From the NCBI GenBank assembly GCA_015069495.1, contig SVIN01000009.1, positions 1 through 64,000 on the forward strand: 64,000 nt of DNA, in the 5' to 3' direction. The notes under the pieces are model-generated. The model was not told where the DNA came from. It saw nothing but the letters and a program-made list of their open reading frames with translations, and ran no database searches. Shown one piece after another: positions 1 to 8,587 of the stretch; positions within the stretch are counted from its first letter, which is position 1, and every line of letters starts with the position of its first letter. This DNA is from Clostridiales bacterium (GTDB taxonomy: Bacteria; Bacillota; Clostridia; Christensenellales; Borkfalkiaceae). A program made the position numbers and the translations under genes.

Positions 1-261
1 CGCAGGATTGGTATTTATATACCAAACCACCAAGGCAAAGGAAGCGGGACTGATGAGGAAGCTGGCATATAAATACCAATCCTGCGTTTCATACCCTTTC
101 GTTGCCCCTGATATAGCCACTGCCAACAAAAAGATAAAGGACAGCACAACGGAAAAGAGAGCCGACAATGAAAAAGTCAGCCCCGAAACTTTTGCAGGCG
201 TTGCTTCGCCAAGCAACGAAGCGCGCACCCCTTTTGGGTTGTAATTATTTTGGTTTGCCAT
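1..261 (-). CDS. Partial membrane protein (N-terminus only; runs off left edge)
   Basis: ATG at 261 on minus strand, open to the window edge: MANQNNYNPKGVRASLLGEATPAKVSGLTFSLSALFSVVLSFIFLLAVAISGATKGYETQDWYLYASFLISPASFALVVWYINTNPA...; hydrophobic segments. Missing from the ORF track because no stop is in the window. Confidence 0.7.
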   Translation of the reverse strand, partial: MANQNNYNPKGVRASLLGEATPAKVSGLTFSLSALFSVVLSFIFLLAVAISGATKGYETQDWYLYASFLISPASFALVVWYINTNPA

Positions 262-353
262 ACGCTTATTATAACAGATTTTTTTTCATTTGTAAAGATT
301 TTGCAAACGGAAAACGCGCGGCGGTAAAAACTTTTTTACCGCCGCGCGTCCCT

Positions 354-1079
354 TTAACCGCTCAACTTTTCACGGAACTCTTTCAAAATACGGCTTTCGA
401 TACGGGAAACCTGCACTTGACTCACCCCGATACGCTCGGCAACTTCACTCTGTGTCATATCCCGAAAATACCGCAAAATAATCACACGCCGATCCCGCTC
501 GGTCAAAGATTCAATCGCACCGCGAAGCAACATCCTATCCAACCAATCGTCTTGGTTATCGTCGGTCGTCAAGGTTTCAATCAAATCCCGCTCCTTACCA
601 TCCTTAAAATCCGTCCCGCCGTACAAGGATAAGGGCATTTTCGACGAACCCATAATGAACACCGCTTCCGCTTCTTCTATCCCAAATTTCTCCGCAATCG
701 CGGACATAGGCGGCTGTTTTCCGTGTTCAATGGTGTATTCTTCCACAAACGCGTTGATTTCTTTCGCAGTCTGTTTCATCGTTCGCGATACTTTCACCGA
801 GCCGTCGTCACGCATAAAGCGTTTGATTTCACCTGCAATCATCGGCACAGCGTAGGTGGAAAATTTCACGCCAAACCCTTCGTCAAACCCTGCGATGGCT
901 TTCAAAAATCCCATGCACGCAATTTGGAAAAGGTCGTCATAATCCACCCCTTTTCCCAAATACCGTTTGACGATGCATTTCACCAAGGAAACGTTGTGTT
1001 CAATGAGGGTTTCTTTGGCTGTAGAATCCCCTGACTTCGCCCTGCGGATGTATTCGATTGTCGATACGTCATCAAGCAT
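354..1079 (-). CDS. sigF: RNA polymerase sporulation sigma factor SigF
   Basis: Sigma-70 region 2-4 motifs (DLFQIACMGFLKAIAGFDEGFGVKFSTYAVPMIAGEIKRFMRDDG; ILRYFRDMTQSEVAERIGVSQVQVSRIE) and spoIIAA-spoIIAB-sigF gene order. Confidence 0.93.
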   Translation of the reverse strand: MLDDVSTIEYIRRAKSGDSTAKETLIEHNVSLVKCIVKRYLGKGVDYDDLFQIACMGFLKAIAGFDEGFGVKFSTYAVPMIAGEIKRFMRDDGSVKVSRTMKQTAKEINAFVEEYTIEHGKQPPMSAIAEKFGIEEAEAVFIMGSSKMPLSLYGGTDFKDGKERDLIETLTTDDNQDDWLDRMLLRGAIESLTERDRRVIILRYFRDMTQSEVAERIGVSQVQVSRIESRILKEFREKLSG

Positions 1080-1527
1080 CTACCCTTTCCTTTTCCACAC
1101 CGATTTTACGGAACATGGACACGCGCGTTCCCTTCCCCTTACCGCTATCCAATGAGAAACCATCCATAAACGTTTGCATGATGGTAAAACCCATCCCCGA
1201 CCGTTCCTCGTGTTCCAGCGTAGTGTAAAAAGGTTGCACTGCCTTTTCTACGTTTTCAATCCCGCAACCGCCGTCTGCAATTACGATATGTAATACTCCG
1301 CCCTGTGCGGAAGGCTCCACACGGCATTCAATCCACACACTTCCTTTTTCCGCCCCCGCGTACGCGTGCACAATACAATTGGTAACCGCTTCACTGACCG
1401 CGGTTTTGATGTCGGATAATTCGGACAGCGATGGGTTTAAACAAAGCGCAAACGCCGCCACCGCATTGCGCGCAAAGCCCTCGTTTTCACCCAACGCAGC
1501 CAATTCTAACTTCATATAATTTTCCAT
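1072..1527 (-). CDS. spoIIAB: Anti-sigma F factor SpoIIAB (serine kinase, GHKL ATPase)
   Basis: HATPase motifs (AVSEAVTNCIVHAY, DGGCGIENVEKA, RSGMGFTIMQTFMD); ORF overlaps sigF start; start chosen at MENYMKLEL. Confidence 0.93.
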   Translation of the reverse strand: MENYMKLELAALGENEGFARNAVAAFALCLNPSLSELSDIKTAVSEAVTNCIVHAYAGAEKGSVWIECRVEPSAQGGVLHIVIADGGCGIENVEKAVQPFYTTLEHEERSGMGFTIMQTFMDGFSLDSGKGKGTRVSMFRKIGVEKERVDA

Positions 1528-1548
1528 ACTTTTCACTCCTTTCCCTTT

Positions 1549-1857
1549 TTAGATTTTGGGCATTAGCGTGTATACGCCGCTCATTTGTAAAATTCTATCC
1601 GTACTGAAATTGGGGTTGGTTAAGTACACGGGAATGCCATAGCGGTGAAATTTTTTATACCGCCCAATCAAGAAGCCAATCCCCGTTGAATCCATAAAAG
1701 ATACCTCGCCAAGATCAATCACAGCCCGCTCGCTGTGCGCGTAATCGTCCGCTAGGCGATCCGCCGTACGCCGAACCGCACCAGCACTGTGCTCGTCCAT
1801 TTCCCCACGCAAGCGCATATATAACACCCGATCCTTAAAATCGGTTTGAATTTGCAT
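1549..1857 (-). CDS. spoIIAA: Anti-sigma F factor antagonist SpoIIAA (STAS domain)
   Basis: STAS motif VSFMDSTGIGFLIGRYKKF; RBS ggaggt upstream; operon context. Confidence 0.93.
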   Translation of the reverse strand: MQIQTDFKDRVLYMRLRGEMDEHSAGAVRRTADRLADDYAHSERAVIDLGEVSFMDSTGIGFLIGRYKKFHRYGIPVYLTNPNFSTDRILQMSGVYTLMPKI

Positions 1858-1887
1858 ATTGTTACCTCCTTTGCTTTTCGCGTTTTT

Positions 1888-1893
1888 ATTGTA
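1888..1893 (-). promoter_or_regulatory. Candidate -10 element (TACAAT) of the spoIIA operon, no good -35 hexamer
   Basis: Minus strand TACAAT about 30 nt upstream of spoIIAA ATG; hexamer 17 nt upstream is AAAACA, consistent with an activated promoter. Confidence 0.4.
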
Positions 1894-1925
1894 GCAAACA
1901 GGGAAGAGAATGTTTTGCAGAGTTT

Positions 1926-1975
1926 TGTCGAAGTTTTTTTAATTTTGACGAAAACTTTTTTTTATTTTTCACGAA
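1926..1975. promoter_or_regulatory. Candidate tandem Spo0A boxes (TGTCGAA 1926-1932, TGACGAA 1946-1952, degenerate TCACGAA 1969-1975)
   Basis: Two exact matches to TGNCGAA, 20 bp apart in the same orientation, upstream of spoIIAA. Confidence 0.6.
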
Positions 1976-1982
1976 AAAATAC

Positions 1983-2011
1983 TTGACATTTATTAGACAA
2001 TCGTTTAAAAT
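1983..2011 (+). promoter_or_regulatory. Sigma-A promoter of the tRNA operon (TTGACA-17-TAAAAT)
   Basis: Near-consensus -35/-10 with 17-bp spacer just upstream of two tRNA genes. Confidence 0.75.
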
Positions 2012-2049
2012 ATATAAGCGTTGTGTGTGACTTACACGTCGAAACATAC

Positions 2050-2125
2050 GGGCCTTTAGCTCAGTGGTTAGAGCTGCCGGCTCATAACCGGTTGGTCCGC
2101 GGTTCGAATCCGTGAAGGCCCACCA
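2050..2125 (+). tRNA. tRNA with CAT anticodon (Met by anticodon; resembles tRNA-Ile2)
   Basis: Cloverleaf: GGGCCTT/AAGGCCC acceptor, anticodon loop CTCATAA, GGTTCGAATCC T-loop, encoded CCA. Confidence 0.93.
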
Positions 2126-2155
2126 ATCCCGTTTCCGATTCATACAATTATATAC

Positions 2156-2232
2156 GGCCCAGTAGCTCAGTTGGTTAGAGCGCCAGCCTGTCACGCTGGA
2201 GGTCGACGGTTCGAGCCCGTTCTGGGTCGCCA
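2156..2232 (+). tRNA. tRNA-Asp (GTC)
   Basis: Cloverleaf: GGCCCAG/CTGGGTC acceptor, anticodon loop CTGTCAC, TTCGAGC T-loop, encoded CCA. Confidence 0.95.
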
Positions 2233-2237
2233 AAAAA

Positions 2238-2264
2238 AAGCAAGCTTTGTAAGCTTGCTTTTTT
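2238..2264 (+). terminator. Rho-independent terminator after tRNA operon
   Basis: AAGCAAGCTT-TGT-AAGCTTGCTT followed by T-run. Confidence 0.85.
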
Positions 2265-2378
2265 ATTTCCACAAAACATCCTTTCACTTTTGCAATTTTT
2301 TAAAATATTTTTTCCTCAAAAACCTTTACAAAACCACCTTTCTGTGATACAATATCATAAAATGATTATGGAGGCATT

Positions 2379-3260
2379 ATGATTTACACCATTGAAAATA
2401 CAAAATTCCGCGTGTCCGTTGACACCTCGGGCGCACAATTACAATCCATGTATTCGAAAGAATCCAAAACCGAATACATTTGGCAAGGCGATTCGAAGTA
2501 TTGGTCGGGCAGAGCCTACAACCTTTTCCCCTTCATCGGCAGAATGTATAAAAATACTTACATGTATCAAGGCGAGCCGTACACCGCTCGCGCACATGGG
2601 ATTGCGCGTTACTATGTCTTCACCATGGAAAAACGTACGGCAACCTCTTTGACTATGCTGTTAAAGGATAACGAGGATACCTTAAAAGAATATCCTTTCC
2701 ATTTTGAGTTCCGCGTATTCTTCGAATTGGAAGACAATATCCTTAACGTACGTTACGAAGTGACGAACACCGACACCAAAACGGTTATCTGCGCATTTGG
2801 CGGGCACCCTGGTATCAACGTACCGTTCGGTGAAGGCGATTTCGAAGATTATTACGTCGAATTCAGCGAGAAGACCAGCGTACAACGCCAACTTCTTTCC
2901 GACAGCGACCGTTTCATGGCAGGCAAAGCCATCCCCTATGCATTGAAAGACGGCTTACAACTGCCTTTACAACACGATTTATTCGCCCACGATGCGGTGA
3001 TTTTGAGCAATACTTCTCGCAAAGTGTTCATTAAGTCAGATAAGGAAAGCCGTTACGTTGCTATGAAGTTCGATGATTTTAAATACCTTGGCATTTGGCA
3101 TCCCGGTGATACCGACGCGCCTTTTATTTGCCTTGAACCTTGGGGTGCTTTACCCGCAACGGATGGTATCATCGATAACTTGGAAAGCAAAGCGGATATG
3201 ACGCACATCCCTGTTGGTCAAAAAGCAGAGGTGTCGTATACCGTAGAAATTTATGAATAA
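2379..3260 (+). CDS. Aldose 1-epimerase family protein
   Basis: NLFPFIGRMYKNTY, YTARAHGIARYY, FGGHPGINVPFGE, ICLEPWGALPATDG motifs of the GalM-like family. Confidence 0.85.
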   Translation: MIYTIENTKFRVSVDTSGAQLQSMYSKESKTEYIWQGDSKYWSGRAYNLFPFIGRMYKNTYMYQGEPYTARAHGIARYYVFTMEKRTATSLTMLLKDNEDTLKEYPFHFEFRVFFELEDNILNVRYEVTNTDTKTVICAFGGHPGINVPFGEGDFEDYYVEFSEKTSVQRQLLSDSDRFMAGKAIPYALKDGLQLPLQHDLFAHDAVILSNTSRKVFIKSDKESRYVAMKFDDFKYLGIWHPGDTDAPFICLEPWGALPATDGIIDNLESKADMTHIPVGQKAEVSYTVEIYE

Positions 3261-3278
3261 TTACATAGTTTAATTGTA

Positions 3279-3311
3279 TGTTAAAAGCCTCGCAAATGCG
3301 AGGCTTTTTTA
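3279..3311 (+). terminator. Rho-independent terminator
   Basis: AAAAGCCTCGC-AAAT-GCGAGGCTTTTTT hairpin after the epimerase gene. Confidence 0.85.
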
Positions 3312-3337
3312 ACTTCAACGCGTACATGGTATACTCT

Positions 3338-3820
3338 TTATGAATATTGCTCACCAACGATAACAGGGGTCGCCTTATCTTTATGAACCACCAAATAGCA
3401 ATAACTGCCACCCTTTCCCACGGAATTTCGAAGAGTGCCTGGATTGATCAAAATTACCCCTTCCATCTCCGTAATTCCCGCAAGGTGGGTATGCCCGTAT
3501 AATGCCACCGCACAACCGCGAGATTTTGCAGCCAATGTCAACGAGTGCAAGTCACTCTTAACGCCATATCGATGCCCATGGCAGAAATAAATACTCACGC
3601 CCTCAACTTCCAAAATACCATCTTCGGGGAGCGGGGTGAAAAAATCACAATTCCCCGCACAAGCATATACTTTATCGGGGTACAAACTCCGTACTTCGCG
3701 CATATCCCCCGCGCCGTCACCAAGATGAATCACATAATCGTTTTCTGCTATCAACGGCATGAGTTCGGAAATCCCTTTCATGTTTCCGTGGCTGTCGGAC
3801 AAAACGATGATGCGCTTCAT
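3338..3820 (-). CDS. Metallophosphoesterase (YfcE/MJ0936 family)
   Basis: MKRIIVLSDSHGN, HLGDGAGD, ACAGNCD, CHGHRYG, LYGHTHLAG motifs; start placed at MKRIIV. Confidence 0.88.
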   Translation of the reverse strand: MKRIIVLSDSHGNMKGISELMPLIAENDYVIHLGDGAGDMREVRSLYPDKVYACAGNCDFFTPLPEDGILEVEGVSIYFCHGHRYGVKSDLHSLTLAAKSRGCAVALYGHTHLAGITEMEGVILINPGTLRNSVGKGGSYCYLVVHKDKATPVIVGEQYS

Positions 3821-4416
3821 AAACCCGCCTCGCGCCATTTTACCAGCATTGCCTGCAATGCGCGAAAACGGTGGGATACTGCGTTCTTTTCTTCTGCTGA
3901 AGCCACGCCGAAAGATTTTTGCAAATCGTCACTGAAGAACAATGGGTCATAACCAAACCCGCCATTCCCCTCTTCTTCCTGTAAAATAGAACCGTAGGTA
4001 TACCCTTCCGCCAAAAACTCCTGACCGTCGGGGTAAACCAAGGCGATCGCACTGGTGAAATGCGCCTTGCGGTTTTTCACACCTTGCATGTTTCGCAAAA
4101 GAGTCTTGCGGTTTTCTTCGTCCGAACCGTGATATCCGCAATAACGCGCACTGAACACCCCAGGCGCGCCATTCAATCCGTCCACACACAAACCGCTGTC
4201 GTCGGCAAGCGCAGGACAGCCAAGCGCCGCGCACGCCGCACGAGCCTTAATCAATGCATTTTCCGCAAAGGTCAAACCCGTTTCTTCTACATCCTCGTTA
4301 AAACCCATTTCTTTTTGTGAAACTACTTCAAAATCGGTGAAGATTTCTGCAATTTCACGTAATTTATTTTTATTCCCGCTGGCAACAACCAAGCGGATTT
4401 TTTCATTTTGTTGCAT
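3817..4416 (-). CDS. rdgB: XTP/dITP diphosphatase (RdgB/HAM1)
   Basis: VVASGNKNKLREI, ALADDSGLCVDGLNGAPGVFSARY, GGFGYDPLF, SHRFRAL motifs. Confidence 0.93.
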   Translation of the reverse strand: MQQNEKIRLVVASGNKNKLREIAEIFTDFEVVSQKEMGFNEDVEETGLTFAENALIKARAACAALGCPALADDSGLCVDGLNGAPGVFSARYCGYHGSDEENRKTLLRNMQGVKNRKAHFTSAIALVYPDGQEFLAEGYTYGSILQEEEGNGGFGYDPLFFSDDLQKSFGVASAEEKNAVSHRFRALQAMLVKWREAGL

Positions 4417-4485
4417 AGTGTTTACCTCTTTTTTCTAATTATACCATATTTCACAGTAAAAAGAAAGCTTTTGTTTGTAAAATTC

Positions 4486-6588
4486 TTACCCGATAAAACG
4501 CACGCGGAAACTGTTAAGTACCGCCAACAACATCACCCCTACGTCAGCAAAAACCGCCAACCATAAAGGTAAAACGCCTACCGCGCCCAACACCATAAAG
4601 CCAACCTTCATAACAATGGAGAAAATGATATTTTGCATAACCACCGCGCGCGTACGCCGAGCAATTTTTACCGCTTTGGGCAACGCGGATAAATTATCCG
4701 ATATCAACACCATATCCGACGCCTCGATGGCAGCCGCACTGCCTAATTTCCCCATGGAAACCGCACAGTCCGCCGTCGCCATCACGGGCGCATCATTGAT
4801 ACCGTCCCCCACGTAAATCAACCCGCCGTTTTTCTTTAATTCTTCCGCCATTGCTAACTTATCCGTAGGGAGTAATTCAGCCTTGAACGCGGACATGCCT
4901 ACCTCGTTTGACAATTTTTCCGCCCGCGCTATACGATCGCCCGTCAGCATAATTCGGTGTATAAACCCCAACTTTTCCATCCTGTCAAGAGTTTCCTTTG
5001 CTTCCGCACGCAAGCAATCCCCTACCTCAACCGAGCCGATATATTTTCCATCTTGCGCAACGTGAATCACAGTATAAATACTATCGATTTCTTCCACGAA
5101 AACGCCTTGCTCCGTCAACCATTTTGCCGTTCCGATACACACCTGTTTTCCGTTAATCTCCGCCGATACACCGCACCCCGCAACCTCTGTGACACGTTCT
5201 GCAAAGTATTTGGATTCCACCCCGATAAATGCCTTTGCAATCGGGTGAGATGAACCTCTTTCCACCGCCGCAAGAAAAGATAACAATTCGGTTTCGTCAG
5301 CATGCGCATGCACTTTTACAATCCGAAACTGCCCTTCCGTAAGTGTACCAGTTTTATCCATCGCCAAAACTTTCGCGTGCGCAATGGTATCCAAATAGGT
5401 TGCGCCCTTTACCAGAATACCATTTTTTGCACATACGCCTATCCCTGTAAAATAGCTAAGCGGCACAGAAATAATCAGTGCGCACGGGCAGGAGATGACC
5501 AAAAACGTCAAAGCTGATTGCACCCATCTATCAAAATTGGAAAATTGAAGATTTCCATTTATCATCCAACCTTCCAACAGCGGTGCAAAAATTGCCAACG
5601 CCAAAGCCAAACCACACACAATCGGCGTATAAACACGCGCAAACTTGGTGATAAATTTTTCAGGTTTCGCCTTGCCCGCCGAGGCATTTTCTACCATGTC
5701 CAAAATTTGCGCAACCGCACTGTCTCGATAGGGGCGAAACACTTTCAACTCGACCATGCCCCCTGCATTTATACAACCTGAGAGAATTTCCGCCCCCATT
5801 TTATACGCGCGTGCCTCTGCCTCTCCAGTCAAAGACTTGGTATCCATGACTGCTGTTTCACTCTGTAAAATGCAATCCGTCGGAACACGCTCACCTGCTT
5901 TTACAACAATCAAATCGCCCACCTGCAAAGCTTCGGGTTGCACGGTTTTTTGCTCGCCACTCACAAGTATGGTTGCCGTTTCACTTTTAAGTGCCATCAA
6001 CCCCGCAACAGACTTACGTGAGGAGCCCACCGCAATCAATTGTAATAATTCGCCCAATTGGTAAAGCAACATCACAAGTACGCTTTCGCTCATTTCACCG
6101 AGCGCAATCGCGCCGATAGACGCCACTGTCATGAGAAAATTCTCATCAAAGACTCTGCCTTTTATAAGATTTTTACAAGTAGAAATCAATACACCATGTC
6201 CCACAAGCAGATATGCTGTTGCATACAAAATATAGTAAACAATCGTCCAAGGCAACCCGCTAAACAGACGTTCAACGAGGAATCCCGCCAAAAATAAAAC
6301 AGCAGAAATACCGATAAATAGCCACTCTTTCATCCGCGAATTGCATTTCATCGCGTACATGCCCCCATCCAATACGCGTACCTGCTCAAAAGCATTGACC
6401 TTTTTCACCACCCGCGCAAGCGTCGTTTCATCGTCTGCATCCAATGTAATCGTTTGCGTTACGTAATCCACAGACACGGAGTTTACGCCTTTCATTTTGG
6501 AAAGGTCTGTTTGTAAAGCTTCCGCGCAAACAGGGCAATCCAAATTTTCAATATGCAAAATTTTTTTCACAGTCAATTCCCCATACAT
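4486..6588 (-). CDS. Heavy-metal-translocating P1B-type ATPase (CadA/ZntA-like)
   Basis: N-terminal HMA motif LDCPVCAE, SCPCALIISVP (CPC), DKTGTLTEG, HP motif SSHPIAKA, GDGINDAP. Confidence 0.93.
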   Translation of the reverse strand: MYGELTVKKILHIENLDCPVCAEALQTDLSKMKGVNSVSVDYVTQTITLDADDETTLARVVKKVNAFEQVRVLDGGMYAMKCNSRMKEWLFIGISAVLFLAGFLVERLFSGLPWTIVYYILYATAYLLVGHGVLISTCKNLIKGRVFDENFLMTVASIGAIALGEMSESVLVMLLYQLGELLQLIAVGSSRKSVAGLMALKSETATILVSGEQKTVQPEALQVGDLIVVKAGERVPTDCILQSETAVMDTKSLTGEAEARAYKMGAEILSGCINAGGMVELKVFRPYRDSAVAQILDMVENASAGKAKPEKFITKFARVYTPIVCGLALALAIFAPLLEGWMINGNLQFSNFDRWVQSALTFLVISCPCALIISVPLSYFTGIGVCAKNGILVKGATYLDTIAHAKVLAMDKTGTLTEGQFRIVKVHAHADETELLSFLAAVERGSSHPIAKAFIGVESKYFAERVTEVAGCGVSAEINGKQVCIGTAKWLTEQGVFVEEIDSIYTVIHVAQDGKYIGSVEVGDCLRAEAKETLDRMEKLGFIHRIMLTGDRIARAEKLSNEVGMSAFKAELLPTDKLAMAEELKKNGGLIYVGDGINDAPVMATADCAVSMGKLGSAAAIEASDMVLISDNLSALPKAVKIARRTRAVVMQNIIFSIVMKVGFMVLGAVGVLPLWLAVFADVGVMLLAVLNSFRVRFIG

Positions 6589-6932
6589 TGCAGATGCGCA
6601 ACCGCTAAGTTTACCATTTCACGAACGTGATTATCCGCGATGGAATATTCTACGTTCTTACCCAAACGGCGAGCGCGGACGATACCGTTGTCGCGCAATA
6701 TGCGCAACTGATGGCTTACTCCGCTTTCCGTCCCATCGCAAACGTCCGTCAAATGGTATACGCACATTTCACCGTTCATTAATCCTAAAACAATTTTTAA
6801 TCGAGTAGTATCTGCCAACATATGAAACATTTTACACATTTTTTCCACGTCCGTATGCGCAAAAGTCCCCTCTTTGGCGCGTTGCGCTGAAATCAAATGC
6901 TCTTTTTCACGTTCACAATACATATTTGCCAT
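6573..6932 (-). CDS. ArsR/SmtB-family metalloregulator
   Basis: wHTH: MLADTTRLKIVLGLMNGEMCVYHLTDVCDGTESGVSHQLRILRDNGIVRARRLGKNVEYSI; directly upstream of the P1B ATPase. Confidence 0.92.
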   Translation of the reverse strand: MANMYCEREKEHLISAQRAKEGTFAHTDVEKMCKMFHMLADTTRLKIVLGLMNGEMCVYHLTDVCDGTESGVSHQLRILRDNGIVRARRLGKNVEYSIADNHVREMVNLAVAHLQCMGN

Positions 6933-7120
6933 AAAAAATTCTCCTCATGTTATATTAAAAATTTTATTTTATTGTATGAAGCCTATTTTTCTTAATATTC
7001 TAACCCTGCACTTACTGCGCATTAACTCTATACTCACTACGTCTGAAACCTATAACAACTAAGACTTACCCCTCACTCACTACACCTGAAGTCTTAAACC
7101 ACTAAGACTTAACCTACACT

Positions 7121-7158
7121 CACTTGAACACTTGAATAATTGTTCAAGTGTTCAAGTG
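7121..7158. promoter_or_regulatory. ArsR-type operator palindrome, copy 1
   Basis: CACTTGAACACTTGAATAATTGTTCAAGTGTTCAAGTG, 18 of 19 pairs symmetric, adjacent to the -10. Confidence 0.75.
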
Positions 7159-7159
7159 T

Positions 7160-7188
7160 ATTATATCACCTTTACCGTGAAACGTCAA
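7160..7188 (-). promoter_or_regulatory. Promoter copy 1 (TTGACG-17-TATAAT)
   Basis: Minus strand TTGACGTTTCACGGTAAAGGTGATATAAT. Confidence 0.85.
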
Positions 7189-7419
7189 GTGTATCACTAT
7201 AATGTATTGTATAACGAATTTTCATGGTTATATATACCACTACACTAAAAAATTCTCCTTATGTTATATTAGAAATCTTGTTTTATTGTATGAAACCTAT
7301 TTTTCTTAATATTCTACCCCTGAAGCCTATAACGGCTAAGACTTAACTCCCACTCACTACACCTTAACTCTACTCTCAATACACCTGAAGTCTATAACCA
7401 CCAAGATTTTACCTACACT

Positions 7420-7457
7420 CACTTGAACACTTGAATAATTGTTCAAGTGTTCAAGTG
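7420..7457. promoter_or_regulatory. ArsR-type operator palindrome, copy 2
   Basis: Sequence identical to copy 1. Confidence 0.75.
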
Positions 7458-7458
7458 T

Positions 7459-7487
7459 ATTATATCACCTTTACCGTGAAATGTCAA
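7459..7487 (-). promoter_or_regulatory. Promoter copy 2 (TTGACA-17-TATAAT, perfect consensus)
   Basis: Minus strand TTGACATTTCACGGTAAAGGTGATATAAT. Confidence 0.85.
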
Positions 7488-7671
7488 GTGTATCGCTATG
7501 ATTTATGGCATGACGAATTTTAATGGTTATATATACCCACTACGCTTTATACTTTTTCATGCAACGCACACTTGAATGTGTTAAATGTATTTTTCAAGCC
7601 TATACATTCTTTCTATAAACACAACTGAAAATAAATGACCGCCAAGAGTTTTCTCCTGACGGTTGTTGTTT

Positions 7672-8499
7672 TTATTCTTTATCAATTCCTACCTCAAAGC
7701 GCGATTGCCATTCTTTATCGCGCAGATATGCCCATTCACTATCCATATCAAAGTGTAAAAACTTCGCAATCAAGCATTGGCGCGCCACTTTATGAGCCTT
7801 ATTGACAGCCGAATCACCATACTTCATATCCCCCACAATCGGGCATCCAATGTGCGACAAGTGCGCGCGGATTTGATGGGTTTTTCCCGTGTGCAAAACC
7901 ACCTCTACTTTTGTAAAATCACCCACAGTCCCCAATACTTTATACTGGGTAATAATCTGCTCCGCGCCCTTGCGAGGCGAATCATATATACGAACCATCG
8001 ATTTTCCCGCGTCCTTTTGCAAATACGCGGTCAATGTTGCTTCTCTTGCAGGGAATGTTCCTACACATAAAGCATGGTAAATTTTTTCAACCTTCCTCTC
8101 TTGAAAAGCACGTAATAAGGCTTGTTCCGTTTTTACATTCAGCGCAAACGCCATCAAGCCTTGGGTGTTACGGTCAAGCCGATGGATGAAATAACATTCC
8201 CTCGAGCGGGATAATGCAGAAAAAACTGCCTCGGAATTCACACCGCTTTCCTTATCGATAATCAAAAGATTCTCATCCTCGTATACGTGGTAAAATGCAG
8301 GTTTTTCTTCCTGCTTCTTAGCGAGATAATAACAAACCTCATCCCCTTCTTCCAAGATAATATCTGTACCAACCCGCTTACCATTGACTCTTATTTCTTT
8401 GTTTTTGAGAAGATAGGTCCAAAAAAATGCGCCTTGTGCATAATTATTTTCCGTAAATTCTTTCAAGCCTTGTCTTTTATCCGAAATCAAACGTAACAC
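7672..8499 (-). CDS. RluA-family pseudouridine synthase with S4-like N-terminus
   Basis: HRLDRNTQGLMAFA, GKTHQIRAHLSHIGCPIVGDMKYG motifs. Confidence 0.92.
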   Translation of the reverse strand: MLRLISDKRQGLKEFTENNYAQGAFFWTYLLKNKEIRVNGKRVGTDIILEEGDEVCYYLAKKQEEKPAFYHVYEDENLLIIDKESGVNSEAVFSALSRSRECYFIHRLDRNTQGLMAFALNVKTEQALLRAFQERKVEKIYHALCVGTFPAREATLTAYLQKDAGKSMVRIYDSPRKGAEQIITQYKVLGTVGDFTKVEVVLHTGKTHQIRAHLSHIGCPIVGDMKYGDSAVNKAHKVARQCLIAKFLHFDMDSEWAYLRDKEWQSRFEVGIDKE

Positions 8500-8550
8500 G
8501 TGTGTTCCCCTTACAAAATAACCTACCTATATTGTATCAAATATCTATAA

Positions 8551-8579
8551 AAAAGGCAACGATTACTCGTTGCCTTTCT
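8551..8579 (-). terminator. Rho-independent terminator
   Basis: AAAGGCAACGA/TCGTTGCCTTT hairpin with T-run on the minus strand downstream of the 8588-10969 gene. Confidence 0.75.
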
Positions 8580-8587
8580 ATCATAAA

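Larger units (their letters stand above)
6933..7546 (-). repeat. Tandem imperfect duplication (~300-314 bp units: 6933-7246 and 7247-7546) of the arsR upstream region
   Basis: Both copies contain aaaaaattctcc[tc]..atgttatatta, tatttttcttaatattcta, the 38-bp palindrome and the promoter; palindromes are 299 bp apart. Confidence 0.9.

Noticed and set aside
1886-2287. 133-aa minus-strand ORF over the tRNA genes
   Set aside because: Lies across two tRNAs; classic spurious tRNA-antisense protein
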